Below are positions 34,894 through 42,540 of a stretch of DNA of 64,000 bases, in pieces. The notes under the pieces were generated by a model that saw nothing but the letters and a program-made list of their open reading frames with translations, was not told the origin of the DNA and did no database searches. The stretch lies in the NCBI RefSeq assembly GCF_028689295.1, contig NZ_JAQTWL010000015.1:23133-87132 (forward strand), given 5' to 3'. Each line of letters starts with the position of its first letter. Positions within the stretch are counted from its first letter, which is position 1. This DNA comes from Rhodoferax sp. GTDB lineage: Bacteria > Pseudomonadota > Gammaproteobacteria > Burkholderiales > Burkholderiaceae_C. The position numbers and the translations under genes were made by a program.

Positions 34894-36285
34894 ATGATGA
34901 GCCCCTTTTCAAACGCCGAAACCTATGTTGCCCAGCTCAAGAACATAGAGCAGCAAATCAACCAAAACCAATTGCAGGAAGCCGCCCGGCAGCTGAATTT
35001 TCTGGCCGGGACCAACCCGGGCGATCCGCGCCTTTTTTTGCTGGGTTCGCGTCTGGCCGAAGCCGCGCATAACCCGGCGGGCATGCTTGAGGCCGCGCGC
35101 CAGGCGCATCAGCTCGCGCCGGGGTGGCCCATTGCCACCATCCACCTCGCCGAGGTGCTGTCCGGCCGGGGTGATGCCGATGAGGCCATGTCAATGGCCT
35201 CGCTGGCCGTTGAACAAGGCTCTGCGCAAGCCCCCATCGACCCGGAACTGTTGATCAAGGCCGCCGCCATCGCGCGCCGCGCCAGTCAGCCCCAAACCGC
35301 ATTGCAGTGGCTGCAGCAGGCCCAGGAATTCAGGCCCACTGACACCCGCATTCGCTTCCAGATCGGACTCAACCTGGCCAGCAGCGGTGCGCCCGGGCGT
35401 GCCATTGAAATTTTTACAGCGTTGCTGGAACAGCAGCCCGGCAATCAGGTCCTGCTGCGCGAACGCCTGCGCGCCTGCCTCAGCGCGCGTCAAACCGACC
35501 AGGCGATTCATGATGGCGAGGCCCTGGTCGCGATGGAACCCAGCAACGAGGTTTACCAGTTCTTGCTGGACATTGCTCTTGGCAAGACCCCAAAAACCCA
35601 ACCAGGCGCCATCATCACCGGCCTGTTTGACGGCTACGCAGCGCATTTTGACCACAGTCTGGTGGTTCAGTTGCAATATAAATTGCCCCGCGACGTCGCC
35701 CAGAAAATCATCGAGTGGTACCCGGACCGCAAGGTTGACGTGCTCGACCTGGGCTGTGGCACGGGTCTGCTGGGCGCCTGCCTTGGTCCGGTCAATGGTG
35801 CCCTGATTGGCGTTGATCTGTCACAGCAAATGATAGATCAGGCGGCGGTGCACCAGGTTTACCACCGCTTCCACCGTGTCAATATTCTGGACGCGCTTGC
35901 AGCCACACCGGCAGATCATTACGACGTCATCACCGCCCTCGACGTTTTTATCTACGTCGGTGAACTCGATACGGCCATCCCCAATGCCTGTCGCATCCTG
36001 ACCGATGGCGGGCGTTTTGTCTTCTCATGCGAGGCCGGGGCTGGCGATCAGGCTGACTACACCCTGCAAAGCACCCTTCGTTACACGCATCAGCGCAGCT
36101 ACGTGCAGCGCCTGCTGCAAGAAGCCGGTTTCGCCGACATTGACATGAATGACCTGGTGTTGCGCCACGAGGCAGGCGAGCCGGTGCCCGGGTTTTTGGT
36201 GACCGCGCGCAAGCCGCTCAAAGCGGCCGAAAAAAGCGCTCGGAAATCCCCCAAAAATGCCAAGCCGGTGCGTCCTGCGCAATAA
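34894..36285 (+). CDS. TPR-domain SAM methyltransferase
   Basis: A 463-residue protein. The N-terminal 210 residues are helical TPR-like repeats (LAEVLSGRGDADEAMSMASL, LLKAAAIARRASQPQTAL-like units). A class I methyltransferase follows (about 275-440; VDVLDLGCGTGLLGACLG, VITALDVFIYVGELD). The last 25 residues are very basic (RKPLKAAEKSARKSPKNAK) and are encoded opposite the conserved C-terminus of the LPLAT-like gene, a 68-base convergent overlap. The architecture recalls methyltransferases that act with TPR-OGT proteins, such as the one divergently encoded 97 bases away. Confidence 0.82.
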   Translation: MMSPFSNAETYVAQLKNIEQQINQNQLQEAARQLNFLAGTNPGDPRLFLLGSRLAEAAHNPAGMLEAARQAHQLAPGWPIATIHLAEVLSGRGDADEAMSMASLAVEQGSAQAPIDPELLIKAAAIARRASQPQTALQWLQQAQEFRPTDTRIRFQIGLNLASSGAPGRAIEIFTALLEQQPGNQVLLRERLRACLSARQTDQAIHDGEALVAMEPSNEVYQFLLDIALGKTPKTQPGAIITGLFDGYAAHFDHSLVVQLQYKLPRDVAQKIIEWYPDRKVDVLDLGCGTGLLGACLGPVNGALIGVDLSQQMIDQAAVHQVYHRFHRVNILDALAATPADHYDVITALDVFIYVGELDTAIPNACRILTDGGRFVFSCEAGAGDQADYTLQSTLRYTHQRSYVQRLLQEAGFADIDMNDLVLRHEAGEPVPGFLVTARKPLKAAEKSARKSPKNAKPVRPAQ

Positions 36286-37126
36286 GCTGCTCCAGTTCAC
36301 CAAAAACCCTGGCGGCCAATGCATCGATCGTGGTCGGAACGCCAATCGGCTTGATGTGCAAAAAACGTTGGCCATTGGCGGTATTCAGGCCGGTCACATA
36401 GATCACTACCGGCACTTGGCTGTCAACTGCCAGGCGCAACAAGCCGCGCGGCACGCGGGCCTGCATCCCCAGCAGCGCAATGGGCAGACTGGCCTTGACC
36501 TCATCGGCCGGCACATCGACCACCCCCAGCAATGAATGTCCGTCGCGCAAAGCCCGGATGACCTGCTTCAGATGCAGCGCCACATCGATGGTGGGGGAAC
36601 CCAGGGTGCGGGCCACATGCGCATTGCGCGAACGGGCATACCAGGACATGACGCTTCGACCCTGATATGTATGGGTGTCCAATGATGCAACCAGCGCGTG
36701 CGGCCGCAAGCCCTGGGCAGCGGCATGGCGCAAGCCCCAATAACCGGCACCCCAGTGAAACGTCAGCAACATGACTCCTTGCCGAGGCGCAGGCCAGGCG
36801 CCCTGCACCTGCAAGTGCCGGCGCATCCAGGCGTCGCCGCGCCAAAGACCCAGATAGTGGTCGGCGTGGTCCACCAGGGTCACCAGCCGTCGGCCCCAAA
36901 GCCAGTGCGCCTCATCGACGCCGGCCCAACCCCGGCTACGCGCTTGTGCCAACGCTGCTTCACACGGCTCCCGATACAGCCAGCGCCAACGGGCGAGCCG
37001 CTTAAAAACATAAAAACACCAACGCCAGGGCAAGACCGCAGCCAGACCGGGGAGCAAAACGAGCTCCAGCAAATCGCGCCATTCGGCACGCCAACGCGAC
37101 AGCCCTGGGGCAGGATTCAGCGCCAT
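36218..37126 (-). CDS. LPLAT (LpxL/HtrB-like) acyltransferase-family protein with altered active-site motif
   Basis: A 302-residue protein from the ATG at 37126, which overlaps the ABC ATPase stop by 10 bases; an earlier ATG at 37198 would lie deep inside that gene. The pattern VMLLTFHWGAGYWGLRHAAA matches the lysophospholipid acyltransferase block, and the C-terminal PAWHFWGISERFFRPL fits the LpxL/HtrB ending. The usual HX4(E/D) catalytic acid after the His appears to be replaced by Tyr (HWGAGY), so activity may be lost or altered. Coupling to the second ABC exporter suggests a role with a lipid-linked glycan. Confidence 0.7.
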   Translation of the reverse strand: MALNPAPGLSRWRAEWRDLLELVLLPGLAAVLPWRWCFYVFKRLARWRWLYREPCEAALAQARSRGWAGVDEAHWLWGRRLVTLVDHADHYLGLWRGDAWMRRHLQVQGAWPAPRQGVMLLTFHWGAGYWGLRHAAAQGLRPHALVASLDTHTYQGRSVMSWYARSRNAHVARTLGSPTIDVALHLKQVIRALRDGHSLLGVVDVPADEVKASLPIALLGMQARVPRGLLRLAVDSQVPVVIYVTGLNTANGQRFLHIKPIGVPTTIDALAARVFGELEQLIAQDAPAWHFWGISERFFRPL

Positions 37127-38364
37127 CGGTGCGGCAAATGAACCAGCCCCGGGGTCAGGCTGGGGCTGACCCACTGGAACTGGATAAAGTTTTTCCATTC
37201 ATCGTAAACCACCAACCCCTGCGCGTCGAAGAGGTAAAAGCTCAGGCAATACTGCCCGGAATGGAGTGGCAATTGCGGAAAAGTCAAGTACACCTGCCAC
37301 GTCGTCCATCCCTCCTCGCTCGCAATCGCCGTCAGCGTTACGCCATCCGCGTGCGTGGCAACCGAGCAAATTCCAACCCCTTGATACTGTTCCAGCATCA
37401 CGCCGACACTGGGCACTTCGGTGCTCAACGAAACCGCCTGCACGCTGATGACCAGATCGGGCTCGGTTAATCTGGCTGCCGAATCAAGGCTTGCGCCATC
37501 GTGCAAGCCACTCACTGCGGCTGCCAACAAACCGGCACGCCTGCCCGTTGCCATGCAATTTTGCACCGCCTGGGTCGCAGACAGTGCAGACGTCGCACGA
37601 GGGTTTTCAGCGCGGGCGGGCACATCAGGCTGGTCCTGCAGGCGCACATGCAACTCGTAGTCGGCCAGCACGGCGTCCGCGTCACCCAGTCCCATTGCCT
37701 GCCCATGATCCAGCCACAACACCTTGTCACACAACTGCCGCACGTGGTACAGACTGTGCGAGCAAAACAAAATGGTGCAGCCGTTCGCCCGAAACGCTTC
37801 AATGCGCTGCACGCACTTCTTTTGGAAGTGCTGATCGCCCACGGACAAGGCCTCGTCGATGATCAGCAGCTCGGGCTGCACTGCCGTGACCAAGGCAAAG
37901 GCCAGACGCACCACCATGCCCGAAGAATAGGTTTTGACCGGTCGGTCAATCGCCTCCCCCAACTCCGAGAAAGCGATGATGTCATCGGTGAGGCGTTGCA
38001 TTTCCTCGCGCGCGATGCCGATGAAGCTGCCGCCAAAGAGCAAATTGTCGCGCCCGGTAAAGTCCGGGTGAAAACCCGCCCCGAGCTCAAGAATGGCGGT
38101 CACGCGCCCGATCCGCTGCACTTGCCCATGCGAGGGTTGCAGCGTGCCCGCCAGCAACTTGAGCAAGGTACTTTTGCCAGCGCCGTTGTCGCCCACCACG
38201 CCCAGGCACTGGCCACGCTGCAGCTCAAAACTTACGTCCCTCAAGGCCCAATGGGGCTGCGACCGGTCGGCCCAGCCCAGCAAGGCCAGCAAACGTTGAT
38301 GCGGCGAGGCATACAAACGGTAACGCTTGCCCAGCCCCTGCACTTGCAATACCGCCTGGCTCAT
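37117..38364 (-). CDS. wzt: Second polysaccharide ABC transporter ATP-binding protein
   Basis: A 415-residue protein. The ATPase has Walker A GDNGAGKSTLL, signature YSSGMVVRLAFA and Walker B LLIIDEALSVGD. A C-terminal beta-rich domain (about 260-415) is present but differs from that of the first Wzt (ending LTPGLVHLPHRWR), which suggests recognition of a different glycan end. The ATG overlaps the permease stop by 4 bases (38361-38364). Confidence 0.9.
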   Translation of the reverse strand: MSQAVLQVQGLGKRYRLYASPHQRLLALLGWADRSQPHWALRDVSFELQRGQCLGVVGDNGAGKSTLLKLLAGTLQPSHGQVQRIGRVTAILELGAGFHPDFTGRDNLLFGGSFIGIAREEMQRLTDDIIAFSELGEAIDRPVKTYSSGMVVRLAFALVTAVQPELLIIDEALSVGDQHFQKKCVQRIEAFRANGCTILFCSHSLYHVRQLCDKVLWLDHGQAMGLGDADAVLADYELHVRLQDQPDVPARAENPRATSALSATQAVQNCMATGRRAGLLAAAVSGLHDGASLDSAARLTEPDLVISVQAVSLSTEVPSVGVMLEQYQGVGICSVATHADGVTLTAIASEEGWTTWQVYLTFPQLPLHSGQYCLSFYLFDAQGLVVYDEWKNFIQFQWVSPSLTPGLVHLPHRWR

Positions 38365-39158
38365 AACCAGTCCACCAATTCATCGCGGCTGCGCCGAATC
38401 AAAACATTGAGCAGCAAGGCCAGCGCCAGCAGCCAGCCGGCAAGCACCAGCCATAATTCCCAGGGTGGCCAGGCACCCGATAACAACACCGATTGATAAC
38501 CCAGCACCAGCGCCGTCATGGGGTTGGCAAATAACACCCATCGCCACGCCTGCGGAAACAGACTCAGGGGAAACAACACCGGCGACAGAAAGATGCCTAC
38601 CGACAGCGCAAACCCCAGCACCTGCTGTGTGTCCCGCACGGCGGCAGTCAAAATAGCCAGCCCATACGCCAGCAACAAGACCAGCAAGCCCTGCAGCAGC
38701 AGCAAAAGGGGAATGGCCAGCAGGGCCCAGCCAAGACCGGCCACAGACAAATAGCCCAGGGTGAGCAACACCATCAGCGGCACAAAGACCACCCAGCCGG
38801 CAAGCACGCTGCGTGCCACAAACAGCACGGGTGGCAGGGCATTCTTTTGCAACAAACTGCCCGCTTCCACCAGACTGTTGGCACCACGTGAAAGCGATTC
38901 CGCAAACGACAGCCAGGGCAGCGAACCCACCACCAGGTAAGTGCCTACCCGACTGGTGGGCGCGTTGTCACCCATGCGCATGGCAAACACCACGTCGAAT
39001 ACCAGAAAATACGCCGCCACCATCAACAGGGGTTGCAGGTAAGCCCACAGAACCCCGGCTGCCGAGCCGGCAAAGCGGGACGAAAGCTCGCGCCGCGTCA
39101 ACACCAGCAACAGCTCTCTGTTGCGCCACAAGGTGAGTGCGTCGTGCCCCAAGCTCAT
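38361..39158 (-). CDS. wzm: Second polysaccharide ABC transporter permease
   Basis: A 265-residue ABC-2 type membrane protein (LTRRELSSRFAGSAAGVLWA, VALFFVARSVLAGW-like segments, IFLSPVLFPLSLFPQAWRWV). It is the first gene of a three-gene leftward operon, permease-ATPase-LPLAT-like, joined by overlaps. It is clearly different in sequence from the permease at 22808-23662, so this is not a simple local duplication. Confidence 0.9.
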   Translation of the reverse strand: MSLGHDALTLWRNRELLLVLTRRELSSRFAGSAAGVLWAYLQPLLMVAAYFLVFDVVFAMRMGDNAPTSRVGTYLVVGSLPWLSFAESLSRGANSLVEAGSLLQKNALPPVLFVARSVLAGWVVFVPLMVLLTLGYLSVAGLGWALLAIPLLLLLQGLLVLLLAYGLAILTAAVRDTQQVLGFALSVGIFLSPVLFPLSLFPQAWRWVLFANPMTALVLGYQSVLLSGAWPPWELWLVLAGWLLALALLLNVLIRRSRDELVDWL

Positions 39159-39205
39159 GCGCGTTTCTGCCCGCTTGCTGGCATCACAAGGCTAACGCCC
39201 GGTCA

Positions 39206-40099
39206 TCACAAAGCTGGCTTGACCGCAAATGACTCGATAGCCTTTCGGTCATACTCGATGCCCTGGGTCAGACTTTGCGCTTTTTTCAGCCGGGCCTCGT
39301 TCAGCAAGGCCTGGCGTGCTTCGCGCATCAACTCGGCTCGCACCTCGGCAAAGGGGCGCTTTCCGGCGGCGCGCCGCTCTTCCAGACGAATGATGTGATA
39401 GCCAAACTGGCTGACAACGGGCTCGCTCAGGTCGCCGGGTTTTTGCAGCGCATCGAGCGCATCCTCAAACGGCCTGACCATCTGGCCAGGACCGAAGAAG
39501 CCGAGATCGCCGCCGCGCGCTGCGCTGCCCGGGTCGGTGGAATGCTGTTTGGCCAGCTCGGCAAAGGAAGCGCCGGCACGCAAATCGGCCAGAATCTTCT
39601 TGGCCTTGTCAAGTGAAGCCGGTCCCTCGTTGCCGATCAGGATGTGGCTGGCCCGGGTTTGTGCCGGCGCCTCGAAGCGCTGGGGCTTGGCGTTGGCCTT
39701 GTAGGTTGACTGCGCATAGGCATCCAGCGCGGCCTCTGAAGGCTGATTCTGGACATCCAGGCGGGCCAGTCGCGCCTCGGACAACACACGGTCGCGCGCC
39801 ACTTGCAAAGTTGCCGCCGTTTGCGGGTCGTCCTGCAGGCCATCTCGCTGGGCCTCTTGGGCCAAAGCACGGCGCACCAGCAAATTGGTGGCAATCTGCT
39901 GCACATTGTCCGGACTGGACAACACGGTCAGTCGCTTGTCGGGTGGAATGCGCTGGCTATCGGCCAGCACGTCGTCTGCAGAAACGGCGACGGCATGCCC
40001 ACGCGCCATGATCAGCGGCTGGGCTTGGGCTGACAGCCCCGCTGCCATAAAAAGCGCGGCCATACCGGCGCGCGACACCTTGGTAATCAAAACGTTCAA
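39206..40099 (-). CDS. Periplasmic PpiC/parvulin-type peptidyl-prolyl isomerase
   Basis: A 297-residue protein with a signal peptide (AALFMAAGLSAQAQ) and a SurA/PrsA-like helical N-domain (about 50-150). The rotamase domain (about 155-260) reads RASHILIGNEG, FAELAKQHSTDPGSAARGG, DLGFFGPGQMVRPFEDA, VVSQFGYHIIRLEE, which is the parvulin fingerprint. The start used is a TTG at 40099 with GCAGGA upstream. It would assist folding of exported proteins. It lies 47 bases upstream of the second ABC permease and downstream of the terminator that closes the secreted-protein gene, so it may head the exporter operon. Confidence 0.85.
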   Translation of the reverse strand: MNVLITKVSRAGMAALFMAAGLSAQAQPLIMARGHAVAVSADDVLADSQRIPPDKRLTVLSSPDNVQQIATNLLVRRALAQEAQRDGLQDDPQTAATLQVARDRVLSEARLARLDVQNQPSEAALDAYAQSTYKANAKPQRFEAPAQTRASHILIGNEGPASLDKAKKILADLRAGASFAELAKQHSTDPGSAARGGDLGFFGPGQMVRPFEDALDALQKPGDLSEPVVSQFGYHIIRLEERRAAGKRPFAEVRAELMREARQALLNEARLKKAQSLTQGIEYDRKAIESFAVKPAL

Positions 40100-40138
40100 A
40101 ATGATCCTGCCCTTGAAATTCGATGAATCCGTACACGA

Positions 40139-40167
40139 AAAAAAGGCGGGGAAACCCCGCCTTTTTT
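40139..40167 (-). terminator. Strong rho-independent terminator
   Basis: An 11-bp or longer stem (AAAAGGCGGGG at 40141-40151 with CCCCGCCTTTT at 40155-40165), 3-base loop, with A and T runs outside. It ends the leftward transcript of the secreted-protein gene whose stop is at 40185, and would insulate the isomerase gene from it. Confidence 0.88.
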
Positions 40168-40184
40168 ATTGAAAGCCAAAAAAC

Positions 40185-41726
40185 TTATTTGGCTGGGGCA
40201 TTGACAGGACCAGAAGCCCTGACAGCACTGTTGTAGCGGTGATCCCAATTGGCACCGAAGGTGCTGGCACCAGCGGTAGCACGCACAAAGGCGCCACCGA
40301 GGACCGGCAGACCCCAACCCACTTGTGCACCTGGCGTTGTCAAATTGATCCAGCCATCGGTATAAGTCGATGTCTGGATGTCCTTGACGGTCAGCGCAGC
40401 GTTCAGCACGCCAGACTGCGCAGCACCCGGGTTGTTGATGGTCAAGATACTGGCTTCACCGCAGAACAGCACCGGATCAGGCAGGGTGTTCGGGGAAATC
40501 ACCACGTCGATCGTGCTGGCGGGAGAATTTTCGCTTTGATCCCACACAGAGTACGTCACGTTCTTGACGCAAATCTGATCACCGTCAACGGCAGTGTTGC
40601 CTGCGGTGAACCAGCGTTGCAGCAGGTCGTTGTACACAGGCTCCGAAGTAGCCGGAGCATAGTCCATGGCAACGCTGTAACGACGGGTAGGCATCGAGAA
40701 CACCCAGTCAGTCGAAGCATTGATGTCAGGATTGGTCAGGTACTCGTTGATCACGTTGTCAACCGAAATGGTCCGGGTCAACTGACCAGCTTGTTCAGAA
40801 GGCTGAATATCAGCGGGCAGACCAAACAAACCGGCGTCAGTCAGATAAGGCGTGGACATGTCAGGCAGGTCATACAGAGCTGCTGCAATGAACCCACCGA
40901 CCAACAACGGATCAGCCGTGAACGTATCGATCAGCGTCGGGTCAGCAGCTGTTGCGACTTGCGGGAAGTAAACAATACGGCCCAGACCGTCGGTACCTTG
41001 GCTGGTAGAAGCCAGGACGGCAGGCGTGGTAGAACCCCAGGCAGCAGCATTGTTGACGTTGATGATGGTCCAGTTGCCCATCAGGCCCGTGGAGGGGTTA
41101 GCCAAGCCAGCTTCGACATACAGACCGTAGGAGCGGTCGGTGTCGAGGTAGGTCCAGGCGGTACCCTTGCAAGGCGCCACGCCGTCCACGTGCTTGATGG
41201 CCGTGAAAAGAGCAGAACCCGGGGGCACGTCAGCCATGTTGAAAATTTCAACGTAACCTTCACGGGTATTGGCGGCTTTTCTCTCGGCAGTCCAGGTGCT
41301 CTTGAGGCGAGCGGTCACAAATTCGCCATTGACGTTGGCTGGTTTGGTGCAGCTGTTGTCAACAGTCGTCAACCGGGCTTTGCCTGAAGCAGCGTCTTGG
41401 CTGACATTGGCATTCCAGACGTCGCCGGGCGACAGGAAGACCTGGAAGTCATACACGTCGTCAGAGTTGGCAGCGCCGCGGAAGCGGACCTTGACAGCTT
41501 TGCCGTTGACCGTGTCAGTGTTGACCAGGTTGATCAGGGTGGCATGCTCGGTTTGGGCGGTGTAGTACGGAACGATCAAACTGTGGCCAATGCCATTCTT
41601 GCTGATGTTCTGTGTGTCTGCCGTTGCACCAGTCGAATCAGCTGAAGTGATAGCGTGTGCGCCACCAACCAGACCCAGGCCGCCGATGGCGGCTGCAATA
41701 CTCAAGGAGAGAAGATTTTTTCTCAT
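40185..41726 (-). CDS. Secreted protein of unknown family (513 residues)
   Basis: The start at 41726 has GGAG five bases upstream and gives a typical signal peptide (MRKNLLSLSIAAAIGG ... GGAHA). The mature protein has no domain I can name. It opens with HSLIVPYYTAQTEHATLINL and VKVRFRGAANSDDVYDFQVF, a beta-rich pattern of a surface or periplasmic protein, and ends VRASGPVNAPAK without an anchor or sorting tail. Only a few cysteines are present (NSCTK, VAPCKG, QICVKN, LFCGE). Codon choice is strongly biased and the gene has its own strong terminator and a long leader, which suggests high expression. It is monocistronic. Confidence 0.8.
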   Translation of the reverse strand: MRKNLLSLSIAAAIGGLGLVGGAHAITSADSTGATADTQNISKNGIGHSLIVPYYTAQTEHATLINLVNTDTVNGKAVKVRFRGAANSDDVYDFQVFLSPGDVWNANVSQDAASGKARLTTVDNSCTKPANVNGEFVTARLKSTWTAERKAANTREGYVEIFNMADVPPGSALFTAIKHVDGVAPCKGTAWTYLDTDRSYGLYVEAGLANPSTGLMGNWTIINVNNAAAWGSTTPAVLASTSQGTDGLGRIVYFPQVATAADPTLIDTFTADPLLVGGFIAAALYDLPDMSTPYLTDAGLFGLPADIQPSEQAGQLTRTISVDNVINEYLTNPDINASTDWVFSMPTRRYSVAMDYAPATSEPVYNDLLQRWFTAGNTAVDGDQICVKNVTYSVWDQSENSPASTIDVVISPNTLPDPVLFCGEASILTINNPGAAQSGVLNAALTVKDIQTSTYTDGWINLTTPGAQVGWGLPVLGGAFVRATAGASTFGANWDHRYNSAVRASGPVNAPAK

Positions 41727-42032
41727 GGATACTCCACAGTTGTTGAAAGTTAGAAAGCGCAAAGTAAATTGGAATTACGCTGAGGATTATGTTAGCACAA
41801 GCCTTGTGATGAATTTGCTGAAATTTCGCTAGCTTTAAGCACAGTGTTGATTAAATACAACGGATCAAGGCCACTCTTTTAAAAACTGACAGTCAATGGG
41901 TGAAATCGATAGTCATTCCTCCTGTAGAAAAAAAGCTCCGGTTTTATTCTATGGGAGACACCTGCAGCCTGCAAGAAGCTCATTGTCCCATGCGGAAATC
42001 ACAAACGGATGTGTCTTACCGGCACAACAGGC
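41727..42032. promoter_or_regulatory. Intergenic region with palindrome, likely promoter of the secreted-protein gene
   Basis: About 306 bases without a gene, AT-richer than the surroundings. A palindrome CACAAG-C-CTTGTG lies at 41796-41808, and on the minus strand a CATAAT element follows directly, about 70 bases before the start at 41726, as would a -10 box. No matching -35 was recognised. The rest shows no ORF or RNA gene I can support. Confidence 0.35.
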
Positions 42033-42494
42033 TTAGAGTCGCTCGGCCAGCCACCATTGGCCGTCTTCAAACACCCATGACTCATCAACGGTCGCAGTAA
42101 TAACCGTGCCGAAACGCTTACCCAGTGGCGGTTTGACACCGACTTCGACGCGAGCAGTGCATTTGCTGGCCTCTGGACAATTCACACTGAAGACCTTGGC
42201 AGACACCCGCTGCACGGCAACACCCTGACGGCTACGAAAAGTGTCTTGCGACACCAGAGCCCGGTAACTGGGCATGGCGAAGGAATAAACCTTGGCATAG
42301 TCATTGGCCATCACGGCTTGCCAGCGTTCGGTGGAACGCTGTTTGACCCGCTCTTCTGGCGGGCTGTTATTGAGCGTGGCGCAGGCGGCCAAGGCCATGC
42401 AGGCGCCGATGGGCAGCCACCGCAAGCTACGGCTGGCATTCAATGGGGGCTTGGCGAGCTGACGGACCGGAGTTTTGGTTTCGGCAATTTGCAT
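42033..42494 (-). CDS. Putative lipoprotein next to the type II secretion operon
   Basis: A 153-residue protein. A hydrophobic segment LPIGACMALAAC ends in a lipobox-like Ala-Ala-Cys, with an unusually long, basic n-region before it. The soluble part (RWQAVMANDYAKVYSFAMPS, then ARVEVGVKPPLGKRFGTV, ending VFEDGQWWLAERL) has the look of an NTF2-like small domain, but I cannot assign it. It lies 46 bases downstream of gspD and is probably the last gene of that operon; a pilotin-like or accessory role in secretin assembly is only a guess. Confidence 0.65.
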   Translation of the reverse strand: MQIAETKTPVRQLAKPPLNASRSLRWLPIGACMALAACATLNNSPPEERVKQRSTERWQAVMANDYAKVYSFAMPSYRALVSQDTFRSRQGVAVQRVSAKVFSVNCPEASKCTARVEVGVKPPLGKRFGTVITATVDESWVFEDGQWWLAERL

Positions 42495-42540
42495 GTTGTT
42501 TTTTGCAGATGAATGGATGGAAAAGCCGAGCTGAGGCGGG

